64,000 bases of DNA. It comes from Panagrolaimus kolymaensis (taxonomy: Eukaryota; Nematoda; Chromadorea; Rhabditida; Panagrolaimidae). The notes under the pieces were generated by a model. It was not told the origin of the DNA, did not search any database, and saw only the letters and a program-made list of their open reading frames with translations. Below are positions 26,986-39,156 of the stretch, piece by piece (position 1 is the first letter of the stretch; every line of letters starts with the position of its first letter). The translations under genes and the position numbers were made by a program. The stretch covers positions 5,828,001-5,892,000 of the forward strand of contig JAJQJQ010000003.1 in NCBI GenBank assembly GCA_028622995.1, written 5' to 3'.

Positions 26986-27177
26986 AAGCGAAACTTTTCG
27001 TCAAGATGCAATCGAATTTTCATCATCCTTTTCAAAACTTAATCTTGATATTCTTTGATCAATTGTTTGTAAACGTGTAGCTTTTGCTTCTGCTAATGAC
27101 GATGATGATGTGGTGCCAGTTATTGAATTAGCCCGCACAATTTTTTTGTTGTTCGTCGTTTGATTATTCATAAGCGT
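26986..27177 (-). other. pde-2: Open-frame leader of pde-2 interrupted by one TGA
   Basis: An ATG at 27171 starts a 56-codon frame (MNNQTTNNKK...ENSIAS) that meets TGA at 27003-27001. The same frame continues without a break (RKVSL) into the ATG at 26985 used for the long form. Composition on both sides of the stop is alike and looks coding. A splice-acceptor-like CTATAG sits six bases before the ATG, as at spliced-leader sites. It is either a real N-terminus broken by a C-to-T change or sequencing error (CGA to TGA would restore an Arg), or an in-frame upstream ORF in the 5' UTR. Confidence 0.5.
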
Positions 27178-30100
27178 CTATAGAGAATACAAAAAATGAA
27201 ATGAAATGAGACTCTCTTGTTCAATAGTAAAAAAAAATCAAACGCTCTTGTAATAAAATAAAAACGTAAAAAAATTGTTTTAAAGTTGAACACAAAAAAG
27301 TGTATCATAAATTTAAAAAAAAAAGACGGGCAGAAAAAAAGCAACGCAAAGAAAAGAAAAAAAATATATGCCAAAACAAAGAATCAATATGTTAAAAAAA
27401 GGAGGAAGACATAAAAAAAGAGGTGGTGGTCGGAACGACGACAACCAAAAAAAACTAAGAAAATAAGGTTATGAGGAAAAAGTCGAATAAATAAATGAAT
27501 GTTTCGAAGTTGTGTTTTTTTCATGGTTCATGGAAAATTTGAGCGAAAAAAACATGTTCCATTAAAAAATATTAGACAATATTAAACGAATTGTTTTTTT
27601 TTGTAATTAGGGTGGTTGTAAAAGAACCAAATATATTGCTCACTTCCTTATGCGTAAAAAGTTCAAAAGAAATGTCAAAAAGCAGCAAGTAACTTTAAAA
27701 GAAACGTCTGCTTTTGGTTGCTTCACTTTTTTTTGTCGAGCAAAAAAGAAAAAAAGAAGACAAAACTTTTTATGCGCTAACTTTTTTTTACCAATGAAAA
27801 CCTATTTGCCAAAGCCGAAAAGTGCGCCGCTATCATTTCTTTTACAAAACGTTAGTGGTTAAAGAATTAACTTTAATTGACGCATAAATTTAATGTTACT
27901 GAGGCAGCCATGAGTGAATTTAATTTTAAAAAAATAAATAAAGGATTTTAAAAAGTAATAAAAAAATAAAGTAAAAGTTTTATTCTTCTCTCTTTTTGGA
28001 AGTAAATAAACTTTAAAAAAACATTAACAATGAATACGAAATAAATGTTTTTAACCATTTTCTATTGATCATTGTGGTTTATTTAGTAGTCAAAGCTTAA
28101 ACCGATAAAATGACATAAAAAATGTTGTCGGTGCCGGCAAGTTTTTATTTACTATTTTAAATTTAGAAAAAACGCTTAACTCCTTTAAATTTATTCTGTT
28201 GTTTTTCCGGGTATTCAACCAAAAAAGAGATAAAATAAACTTAAACAAAAAAATTTCAGAAAATACATAAAATACTATTTTCTAGCTTGTGTCAAAATAG
28301 GGTTAGTTGTGGTATAATCAATGCATGGAAAAAAATAAAGAAGAAAAGAAGTATATAGTCAAGTAAAATTAATGGACAAGACACAGCTGTAGTTTGAAAT
28401 AAAAAAATTAAATTAAAAAAATGGTGTTAAAAATTAATTTAAATGAGAAAGGAAAAAAAGCGCAATCAAAAAATTGACTATTCTTCTTTTATTTTTCCTA
28501 TCACATTTAAACAAACTAGGAAACATAAAAAAAAACTTTTTTTCTTGGAGTTTAACGCAGAGTTGAAAAATTTTTTTAAATCGTATATGTGTAATCCAAA
28601 AACAAATAAAAATACAAAAAGTGGGCTCCCTCTTATTTTTTATTTCACACGTTTAAGTTTTTTGTCTCCGTCGTCTGTTTAGTATGTACACATGCCTTCA
28701 ATCACCTAAACCTAAAGCGTAAAGCGACCAAAAAAAACTCTCATTCATAAAACTTTTTTTTAAAATTAAAATCTCAGTATAAATACAAATAACATGATTT
28801 AACAAAGAAAGAGGGTGACGACGACAAATTTTTTTTTGTCGAAATGTCTAATCTTTACTCCTCTTTTTTTCTTTCTTTCCCATTCAAAAAATATTTTAGA
28901 TCACGTTTTTAGACCTTTTGTTTTTTAATCTGTCTTTTGAAAATAAAAAAGCAACAATATAAATAAAAAATTTATCTTTTTTCGAAACAACTTTGATCCT
29001 AAAAAAACTTAAGAACGCACCCAAAGGCTACTAAAATTGATCATCATCGCTGATCGAAGTCAGTTAATTCGTGCTTAGGAGGAAAGAAGGAAGGGGCAGT
29101 TGGTAGTAGAGAGAGAATGAGAAAAAGAAGCAATAATAGCTATGTTCGTTCGTTTTTTTTAACCACCATCATTTTCACCATTGTTAGTAGTAGTAGCGGA
29201 AACAAGGCGGCAAGAATAGAAAAAAAAAAGAAGGAAAGAAAAAAAGAATAGGGCATGCTTTTTTTGTTTCCCGCCACAGCCGCCGGCCGCCGCAAGGGAC
29301 GGACCGACATCAATTTATTTAATTTTTTATTTTGGTGTCTCAAATATTTTTCTACTTTTGTCATATTAAATCAATCACAACCACACGACGTCCAGAAAAA
29401 AAGGAAAATAGATAAAAATTGATCGTTAAACCCCTCCATAAAATATGTATGTATAATATAATCCTATAATGCCGTGTTTTGATCAAACTTAAAAAAAAGT
29501 TACATCATGGGAAAGAACAATAATAAATATAGATTATTTTTTAAAACATAAACTTTTAAAAGAAAAATATTCTAACATGAACAAAACAAAAATCAACAAC
29601 CCTCCGATCATCAAAAAGAAGAAGAATTAAATCCGACGCTAAGCTGAGTATTTCAAAATAAAAATAAAATAAAAATCAAAGAATAAATAAGTGCTTAGCT
29701 TTTTATAAATAAACAAAACAAAACAAAAAAAATATTAAGTGGAACATAACAAAAAGATTTGTTGTTATAAAAAAATTTAAGGATTCGATTGACAAAAGAA
29801 TGAGTGTTTTTATCTTTTGAGAGAAATAAAAAAAATTGTTCACCGTCGCTTTTTTATTTTATTTTTGATTTGTTTGTGTCAGCTATAAAAAAAATATTGA
29901 TAGAAATGTTTTGATTGGGGGCAAAATTAAATCACGTTTTTGATTTTGACAACAAAAAAAATTGAAATCGAACATGAAATGAAAAAAAGACGAAGTAAAA
30001 AAAGTGTAGTTTTTTTCTTGAAAACCATTTCTTTAAAAAGCAACCTTTGTGACTAAATGTGAAATTATAATTAAGTTAAAAGGAGAAAAAAATGAGTTTT

Positions 30101-30494
30101 GGACTTTTCACGTGAAAAACCAAAAAAAAAAAACAAATGTAATAAATTTTTTAAAAAGAAAGCAATAAAAAAAATGTGAGACGATGGAAGAAAAAAATAT
30201 TTAAGTACTCGGAGTCTTAAAAATGATGTCTGATTTTGCTCTTTAGTCAAATGATAGAATTGGATACAGTTCAGTAACACATTCTTACACTAAATTTAAT
30301 TATTCAGAAGCAAGAATGAGATTGTCTTTTTTTTAGTGAACAAAGAAGAATAATTAAAAAATAAAAAACGAGTTTCAAGAGTACAAAAAGTTAATGATTA
30401 TTTTAGAAAACAGAAATTTGGCAAAATACAAATTGGTTTTTCTTATTATTTTTTTGTTTGGCTTTTTTTAATAAGTTTTTTTAGACAGACTCAC
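27178..30494. other. Intergenic or intronic AT-rich sequence, no gene seen
   Basis: The region contains long A/T runs and GA- or CT-rich patches. Candidate frames near 27.7, 28.5, 29.2 and 30.1 kb lack splice sites and are low complexity. It lies between the pde-2 5' end and the orphan exons at 30.5 kb, and may be an intron if those exons belong to pde-2. Confidence 0.5.
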
Positions 30495-31301
30495 CGAGAA
30501 TACTTCTCACCGCTTCTCGATTCCTTTCATCTTCATCACTTTCACCGCCGCTGGTTGTTATTTCACCGGATTCCATATTCCTTAAATCCGAAAATGATGA
30601 TCGCTTAGGCGATAAAGCCATTGTATCAGAAAGTCTTCGACCAATTTTATAACTTCTAATTGAAGCAATTGATTGCTTTGGAACATGATGATCAATTGCA
30701 TAAACGCTTGCAGGGCATGAATTTTTCTTAGATTTTTCTGGGCCATAATGTTGTTGCTGCTTTAATTCGTGTTGCTTTTGTAAATGGTGTTGTTGCTTGG
30801 AAGTTTTTTTTCTTTCCTTTTGTCGAATTACTACAATATGATGATCAATATTTGGTATCGTTGACATAATGGGAGAAATTTTACGTCCATTTTTTATAGC
30901 AACATTTGGGGAACGTGCTAAAACACAAACAAATAAAACAGTTGTTTAAATGAAGAAAAAAAATAAAGAAAGAAAACGGAAACAAAAAAAAGAGTGATAA
31001 TTTATCATTCCACCTCTTTTTTTATAATGAAAATATAAAAAAGCTTTTTACCTCCAACATTGCTTGATTGAACAGCCCCTCCACCATTACCACCGCCGCC
31101 ACCACCATGATTACCATCAGCGGCGACTTCGTAAACCGAGTAGCGTGATGAACGACTTCGAGTCCATGTTGGAGAATTGTCGTTATTTGTACTGCTACTC
31201 GAACAACAACAAAGCCAATCGCAAGCCGATCGCAATGCCGCCGTTTTTAATGGTGATTTACGCTGGATCGACAGTGCGACAGCGCGAAAACCCCTTTTCA
31301 A
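30495..31301 (-). CDS. Two orphan coding exons, unknown protein (partial)
   Basis: Exon A runs from about 31301 to 31052; its 5' limit is not defined. It encodes a Cys/Ser patch (LCCCSSSS), a Ser/Arg stretch and a Gly-rich run. Exon B, 30917-30495, joins in phase 1 (…SNVGA RSPNVAIKNGRKISP…) and ends at a consensus GTGAGT in phase 1 after an acidic segment (GGESDEDERNREAVRSILG). The frame bias, good splice sites and compositional contrast support real exons. Several basic-Ser motifs (GRRLSDT, KRSSFSD) look like kinase or 14-3-3 sites. The family is not recognised. Exon B cannot join the exon at 27177 without hitting a stop, but its phase fits the pde-2 microexon at 20841, so an alternative pde-2 N-terminus is possible. 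A strong acceptor at 31503 may mark a further upstream exon. Confidence 0.5.
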
Positions 31302-34300
31302 AAAATATTAATAAAAAAAGAAAAGAAATATAGTCGAAATTAATAAAGTAATTTATGAGTTTTGATCATATAAAATTCTTTTTTTATGGAAGAATATCAA
31401 TCAACAAAATATTGAAAAATTAATATAGTATCTATCTTCTTGTCTTCTTTTTTATTTGATGAATGTGTTCCCCAATTTTCTTTTTGTGTTGGTTCTCGAT
31501 TTCTGAAAAAAGGAAAAAAACAAAATTATTGTTTTTTATGTTATTATTGTTATCGATACACGTGCACGTGATACATACTTTCGCTAATAAAGTAAATTGA
31601 TTGGAAGCGGAAAACGAAAAACTTGAAGAAAAAAAATTAAATTGAATATGAATTTTTAAAATAAATCAAGCTGGAAAAAAAGATTCACATTAAACAACCA
31701 CTTTTTTGTTGTTTGCCGCTTGTCACAGTGGGTTTCCCACCAAAATCAAATTAAATCAGGCAAAGGGAAATATATTTCTTGTTTTAAATAAAAATGTGAG
31801 TATTGATTTCTCACTGAAACACACAAAAAATTTTTTTTTGAATGATGAAAAATTTTAAAACAAAAAATGAAAAATGATTATCATAAATAAAAGACATATT
31901 ATAACGGAAGTGTTTGATGACGATATAAATATGTATATAAAAAATGAAGTGAGAAAAAAAGTTAATATGGGGCTGTTGGTGGTAATAGTGGTGCGTCCTT
32001 GAAAACAAAAATCTTTTAAATAAAAAAAATAAAAAAGATTATGTGTCGTCTCTCTTTCTTTCATTCTTCCCTTTTTCTCATTTAATCTAATGCCTTCTTT
32101 TTTTCCATCCATACATATGTGTGTTAAAAAGGCTTCTAATTGTGAAGAATTTATTTTGTTTTTTTATATTATAAAAAATTAAAGGTTAAAGCTAAATAAA
32201 TTGAATGAATTCATGCGATGTTGAATGAATATGAAATATAAATAAATATATTTTTAGTTTTAGTCGACGACTCAAAGTAAATAGTTAAATCTCGTAAGAT
32301 TATAAAATAAATATATAGGGCAGATTTAAATAAAACGATGACCACAAGCTTTACGTCTTTTCTAAATAGTCGTTTGTTTTATGGAGACAAATAAAAAATA
32401 TTTGTTTCTTGAACCAAAAAAAAAATCAAAGCCGCTTTTTCATTTCAAATATCGCGTGTTCCAAAATAAACACACTTCTTTTTTAACGCTCGTTTTTTTT
32501 TCGAGAGAGAAAAGGACGACACTCATGTATGGGAACAAAAACTTAACTTGAAATAAGATGCCAATGTTAAAAAAACAAAACAAATTAAAATTGCACCCCC
32601 AAAAAAGAAGCAGATGGATAGATATTTACCATCGCATGAGAGAGTACATGAGTGGGAGACGACAATGTGAGTGATTCCCAATAATTTTTTAATCCCATGA
32701 ATAAATTTTCAACAACAAAAAAAGTCAAGAGACAAAAGAAAATTAAAAAAATTTATGCTGAGCAAATGTTTAATATTATCACGCTTTTTTAAAATGAAAA
32801 GAACGAAGAAATAAAACACTGCAAGCCGCCGCCTCTAAAACAAACACATAAGGTTTTTTTAAATGTATCATCATAAATGGTGTGTATTAAAAAATAAATA
32901 TTTTTAAATGACAAAAAAGCTTTTATCGTTCTTCTAAAACGTTTATCAAAGAACAAAAAATAAAATAAAAGCATGCTACAATAAAAAAAAAATGGAGAAA
33001 AGTAAAACTAAACAAAATGAAACAAAAAAAATCTTTTTTAAAGCGCTAAATTTCCGTTTTCAAATAGGCTGCTGTACCTAAATAAATGGCTTTCGATAAA
33101 ACAATAAGAGAGAGGAAGAAAAAAGCAAGCATTAACAAAACAAAATTTGTGATGCTTTCGTTCATTTCTCCAACATTTGAATTTTTTTTTTGTTTGATAA
33201 CACAATTGACTTTTGGGACTGACTATTCATACTTCGAATGGAAAAGAAAAAAAGGCGGAGAATATTTATTTTATATTTTAATATTGTTTTAGTATTTGAA
33301 AATCAAAGTAGTTTCTATCTTCCTTTTTTTGTTTAATAAAAAAAAGAGATACTACAAGTTGTAAAAAAATTTTTAAACTTAAAGTAGTAGGAAAGCGCGA
33401 GTATTTTTTTATGACCTTTTTTGAAGTGTAAATAACTATATTTTTTTTACGAAAAAGTAAGAAGTAATAAAAATTAAATAAAAGTCATAAAATTCCCCAA
33501 CGCGTTAGCGTCACAAAGGGCGCAAAGAGAGAAGACCAACAACAAAAAAATAATTCAAAGAATTGTAAAAAAATATTATAGTTTTAAAATGAAAAACAAG
33601 AGGCGTTAAGCTACGTTAAAATATGGCAACATGATTCTTTCTAATTCTCAAAAATCAAATGAGTAAATTATTCGGTCGCTAAATTATGATGACATCCGCT
33701 AATTAAAATTTTCCATTTCATTGCTAACTTTTTTTTGCAACGGAATTTAGTTAACATGAAGAAGTAAAAAATAATAAACAACTTTAGTAATAAAAAAAGA
33801 AGGTAATAACTACTTTTATTTTTTCTTCTTTTGCAGCTTTAGTTTGCTTAACAAAAAAGTATGGCAGCTTTTCGACAATACCAGTAAAGAAAAAAAGGGT
33901 AAAAAAATAAAGAAAAAAATATTCTGTAAATGAAACAACATTTTTGCCAAAAGGCAATCTTACTTTTTGGAGTCATACATACACTGCCATGACTGAATGC
34001 CTTTGTTTCTAAATTGATACTTTTTGGCTTCGTTCGTAAAACAAAAAATAACCCAAAATGAAAAAAACGAAGAAAAAAGCAAGAAATAAAAAAAGGCATA
34101 ATTTTTTGTCAAAATTAAGTTTTTTGTTCTGTTTTCTTTTTGGCAGAAAAAAAAAGTAAAATAAACGAAAGAAAAAAATAACCACGTGAAGTGCTTTGAA
34201 ATTTGAGAAAAACAATTCTCTTTTCAATATATTAAAAGCCTTAAATTATTTTTTGTTTATGATGTTAAAAGTTAAGAAGAAAAAAAACAAGGAGGGTTGC

Positions 34301-35226
34301 TGGTGATAAAGAAAGAAAGAACATGATGTAGCCGACTAGAACGTTTTACATCATCGAAAAAAATAAAATACATATTTCAAAAGAATGAAGAATGCTGCCT
34401 GCAAGTGGTCACTCAAAATGAATGAAAAAGAAGAAGAAAAATATTATACTCGCCACTGCCTCGCAAAGCGGCTATTTTTTTTTTCTGGTGGGTTAGTGTT
34501 GTTGCCAAAAGCAAGCAGGCAAGCTAGCACTCTCCTTCTCTCTCATACTTGCTTGCTTGCATTCGCCGCCTAAGCTGGGGTTGTTGGCTTGCTGCCACTC
34601 TTCAGGCGACACAATCAATATTGCGTGTGTTGTCGTTGTTGTTGGGTATTAGAACTAGAACAACAGCTTGCTTTACTTGAAATTGAAAAGTGTTTTTTTG
34701 CGCATTAAATGAAGTTTTTTTTTTACAAAAAAGGAAACTCATCCTTTTTTATTGGTATAAATAAAAAAAGACTCCAATAAAATTTACGTGAGTGAAGAAA
34801 AAAAGTATGTTAAAATAATTGAATTTTTCATCGAAGAATCAAAGCTGAAAAAAATATTTTTTTATTTTTAGTAATATTTTAACTTTTAGTTGTTTATTTT
34901 AAATGTCTTTGTAAGATAAATATTTTTAACTTCATATTTTTTGGCATTTTAATTATTACTTTGTGATGAGGAAGAAAAAAAGGGTTTTAAACAAAGTCAA
35001 CATTTATTATTCAAAAAGAAAGCTTTTGCCAAAAACACAAAACTAATCAAACATTCTGTTTTGTTTTTTTGAGTCATTTTATATTTATGTTTCATCAATA
35101 AAATTGCAACAAAAAAAATATGAATAATTGAACAACTATATTTTAATTCTAAATAGACAGTTTCAACCCGTAAATATTTTAACAACAATGTATTAGGCTA
35201 AATTGTTTGCAGATGTTGGATGTTTG
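31302..35226. other. Intergenic, AT-rich, no gene seen
   Basis: No coding exons were recognised apart from a possible one starting at 31502 (-). A double E-box palindrome lies at 31559-31570. A less AT-rich patch at 34.45-34.67 kb carries several AAGCAAGC/GCTTGCTTGC motifs and CT-rich tracts and could be a promoter or 5' UTR. Confidence 0.5.
31559..31570. promoter_or_regulatory. Double E-box palindrome
   Basis: The 12-bp sequence CACGTGCACGTG is a perfect palindrome made of two overlapping-style CACGTG boxes, upstream of the orphan exons. bHLH factors bind CACGTG; function here is only a guess. Confidence 0.3.
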
Positions 35227-37002
35227 TTAAAGTATTGTATCGAAAAGCATGAGTGATGAACATAATTGCCCATCTTCTTTGCATAATTTAATAAAGGCTT
35301 CTCGAGTAACATATGCTTCACCATTTTTGCACATTTTCTGCGAAAATAAAAAACACATTAAAAAAGAAAAGATTTAAAAAAAATTTGCATACTTTATAAA
35401 CATCAAAAACGTGATCAATTATAGCTTTTCTTGTAATCGGAGGTTCAACATTTCTGCCAAGTAATTCATAAATGGATTGAGTAATTAATAATAATTCTGG
35501 CTGCCCAATTATTCCTCGATTATTTACGTCATATAAACAAAAAATCCAATCTATTTTTTCATCCATCGTTCCTCGAGTAATTACAGATAAACCCGTTACA
35601 AATTCCTATAATCCATATGACTCATTATCTAATACTGTCAATTTTGCCATTGCCCTCCCACAAAGAAGAAAAACAAACCTCAAAATTAATTTGATGATCC
35701 CCATCTCGGTCAAATGTTTTAAAAACATACTCAGCATATCTTTTGGGATTTCCACGTGGAAAAAATTGTAATAATATTTCTTGAAATTGTTTCAACGAGA
35801 CAATACCAGTGGGACAACCCTTAAAAAAGAAGAAAATAAAAAAGTGAAAAAAGAAGAAAGAAAAAATGCATTAATATTATCTTAAGCTTAAAGCAGCAGC
35901 TGACGTAGTCAACCCAAAACAAAAAATGCAACATTTTGCGACAGTAAAAATAATATTATGTTAAAAAATGTACCTGTTTGAAAGATCGATAAATAATTTG
36001 TATTTCTCGTTTAGTAAATTTTGTCATTTCACATACTGCTGCTAAACTTTTAGGTCTATAGACAGGTTGAGGAGGGTCGTCCATATCATCTGAAAAATGA
36101 CTCAAAGAAGTAAATAATTAAGCAAGAAAAAAAAATAACTTTAATACCTCCTTTTGGACTTGCGCCATTTCGCCTTTTATAAATACTAGATGCCAATCTC
36201 GCTGCGAAAAGCCCAGATTGTATAGATTTCCCAAAAACTGTATTCCTTCGATTAACACCTCCGGTGGAGGAGCTACCGTTTCGAATCGCAAACATTCTCA
36301 AAAATTTTTGAAATCAAAGCTTCGTGAACCTCATAAAAAAAAGGTTGTTTATAAAAAATTGAAGGCTTGAAAAGGTTGAGGAGGCTGCCAGATTTTTTCC
36401 CTTTTGAATCAATAAATAAATATTTTTTTATCCTTAAAGAGTAAAACCTTTTCTCCTTAAAATTCAAATAACATAACACCGGGAGATGGAAGAAAGAGGA
36501 CAACAATTGGCCATAAAAATGACGGAAGAAGAAGCGCCACTACGACGTTTTGCGTGGTCCCACTTGTTTCCTTTTTTTCTTCTTCTATCCTTTGGGCGCC
36601 ATTTATTTATGTTAGCTTGTAATTGGTGGCAAAGGAGGTTGTGAAAATATGTTTTAAATGAACAGCAGCAAAAAAAACACGGAAGATGAAAATAAAAAAA
36701 GACAAAAAGCGTGAAACCGATTGTTATTGCCCGTGACACTTAACATATGTATGTGTATATATTTAACAAAAAAAAACTCATCCAAATGAAAACAAATGTT
36801 ATATTTTTTTCCGGTTGGCTTTCACGTTTTAAAGAGAGGCAATTTAACCACACTTAAAAAAGCTGCTGACAATTGTCTTTTTTTTTTAGAAAAAAAAGAT
36901 AAATGGAAATTTAAGAAGGTTTTTAAAAAAAATTTATCCTTACCTTTATCAAGTCTAGCAAAGGATGAACTATATGGGTCTTCATTAATTGGAATAGCCA
37001 TC
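35227..37002 (-). CDS. KChIP/neuronal-calcium-sensor-like EF-hand protein, two first exons
   Basis: Shared exons: 36089-35974, 35819-35679, 35605-35393, 35337-35227. Alternative first exons: 1a at 37002-36945 (MAIPINEDPYSSSFARLDK) and 1b at 36295-36148 (MFAIRNGSSSTGG...). Both end in phase 1 at consensus-like donors and fit the same acceptor, giving about 212 and 242 aa. The core matches NCS/KChIP proteins: KFTKREIQIIYRSFKQGCPTG (degenerate EF1), FDRDGDHQINFEEF (EF2, canonical ligands), YDVNNRGIIGQPEL (EF3, Arg at the third ligand position) and KMCKNGEAYVTREAF (EF4, key Asp residues lost), ending LMLFDTIL like the KChIP tail. KChIPs bind Kv4 channels. Only EF2 looks fully able to bind Ca2+. 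It is divergently arranged with the WASP-like gene; the 2.15-kb gap is the likely shared promoter region. Confidence 0.88.
36945..37002 (-). CDS. Alternative first exon 1a of the KChIP-like gene
   Basis: ATG at 37002, 19 codons plus one base, donor GTAAGG. It joins the exon at 36089 in frame (…LDK-DDMDDPPQPVYRPK). Exon 1b does not have a good acceptor in the right frame, so 1a and 1b look mutually exclusive, each needing its own promoter. Confidence 0.65.
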
Positions 37003-39156
37003 GTTAAGAATTGAATTTATAAAATAGGAAGAATTCAACTTTTAAAAAAATTAAAAATGACTTTATAAATGAGCTGAAGAGATGGAAGCTTGAATGATGA
37101 TTTGACGCTTCTCTTGCCTTCTCTAAAAATTATCTCGAGTTAAAACCAATGCCAACAAAACAAAACATAGAAAATTGTGGTAGAGAAAAACATGCATACG
37201 CGCAACAAAACAAAACAAAACAAAAAAAGCCATACAATCAAGGCATTTTTTTAGTCGTCTGTATATAGAGAGTTAGTAGAGTGGGGGAAAGTTTTAAGCC
37301 TAAAGCTTATAATGCATCTCTAAAAAGAAAAGTCGGCTGAGCGGAAACTTAAAAGACAACTGAGCGTGAATTTCTCATTACTAGAAGGAGGAAGGATTTA
37401 TTTTCCATTTTCACAAACAAACAAAAAACCAAAAATAATATAATAATGGGCTTTGAAGAAATATTACCCTCAAAGAAAAATGAGATTTGAGCCGAATTGT
37501 AACGAGATTAAAATGAACTTAAAAAATAGTTCAGATGGGCTTTTAGGGGTAAAATATATGAAATTTAAGCAAACATATAATTAGTTAGTTTTCATTTTCT
37601 TTAAAATGCTTTAATAGGAAAAAAATTATGAATAATATGACGTTTTCACTTTCCAAAAAAGCTACTTGGATGGAAGTCCATAATTTTTCTTTTTCCTTTA
37701 AAGGTTTTCTTCCATCATAAATCCTTGTATTGGAAGAAAAAAAATTTAAACATCAGCGTTATTTGAAAAAAGGCTTTTGACTAACTAACTTCCAAAAAAA
37801 ATACAAAAAAAGAAAGCATGAATGTTTTCAGGTGTTTAAAAAGCAACAAAATAAAAAGGCATTAGAGCAAAATTGCATTCAAAGTAAAGAAAAAAATAAA
37901 ATTTTTACTAAAAAATAAGCATTTTTTTTAACTTCCTAGACAAAAAAATAGAGATGTTCTTCTTTCATGAGGGCATAAGTCAAATCAGCAACTGTTCAGT
38001 TGCTTTAGTGATGACAAAAAAAAGAAAAGAAAAACAAAAGAATGCAAGTTTTGAATTTGATTTATGAAATCCGCATCGAAAAAAACAAACAAAAAATGAT
38101 AGTTTCTGTAAATTTGGTACTTGAAAACCTTTATCAATGGTAATACACATTTTGAAAATTAATATGTATTCAGAAAGAAAAATATTTGAATTAAAATTTC
38201 CCAGCAATGCTACATAAAAAAATAGGCATTAAAAAGAAAAGCTAAAGAAAAAAAATGTCCAAAACATAAAATATGTTATGCAACCAGAAAAAAATAACAG
38301 ACAAAGCTATGTAATTTAATAAACTAAATGCACCAACTTTTTTCTTCTTCTTAAGGCATGGCAGAAAAAAAGAGAAATTGCAAACTAGGTTTAAAACGAT
38401 ATATCCATTTTCGGAAAATAAACTTTTTTGTTCTGAGAATGGAAAACAAATTTAAATTTAATATTAAAACTTACGAATTACTGAGAATTTTTATGTGAAA
38501 TGTATGTATAAAAAAATAATCTGTGAATTTTGCATGCGAAAGCGCAATAATTGGATTCAATTAAAGCTTAAAACTGATGAAAGAGTAAAACACAAACTCT
38601 CAATTTTCAAAGATCCAAAAATAGCTTTTCTTTATCTAATTAAAAATGGTTATTTGTAAATGTTTAAGTATTTCGGGTAAGTTTATTTTTAAAAACAAAA
38701 CTGTATTTATTTAAAAACAACGCAATATTTCGAAATTATAAAGCCAATGTTTCCACTGGGAGAAAGAAAAAAAGCATGAAAAAATGTCATAAATTTAACA
38801 TTTTCATTTTCAACAACCATAAAAAAAAACAACAGAAAAATAATTTGTAATGAAAATGACGCAACAAATAATACATAGGCAGCACAACATTTTGAGGGTT
38901 AAAAAACTGTGAATCAAAAAGGAGTTTCATCTGTTGCTGGCTTTTTTCCCTACTTTCTGAAACATTTTTATTTTTCAAATTTTTTTTGAAGACTCACAAA
39001 TTTTAGATATTTCATTTATATAAAGAAAATGTTCGTGAAATTCGATAATTTATTTAAATTTATTATACTTCTAATTTCCATATTTATTACATATTTTTAG
39101 ACACCCATCAATTTATTATTTTTGTTTTAACTTTGCCTTTTTTTTTTGCATTTAAA
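37003..39156. other. Divergent intergenic region, no gene seen
   Basis: AT-rich spacer between the KChIP-like gene (-) and the WASP-like gene (+). It must hold both promoters. A TTTTTAG acceptor about 50 bases before the WASP ATG could be a spliced-leader site. Nothing else was identified. Confidence 0.5.

Noticed and set aside
27169..30495. Direct splice of the orphan exon B to the exon starting at 27177
   Set aside because: The phase-1 join gives GAC GCT TAT GAA TAA, a stop after four codons.
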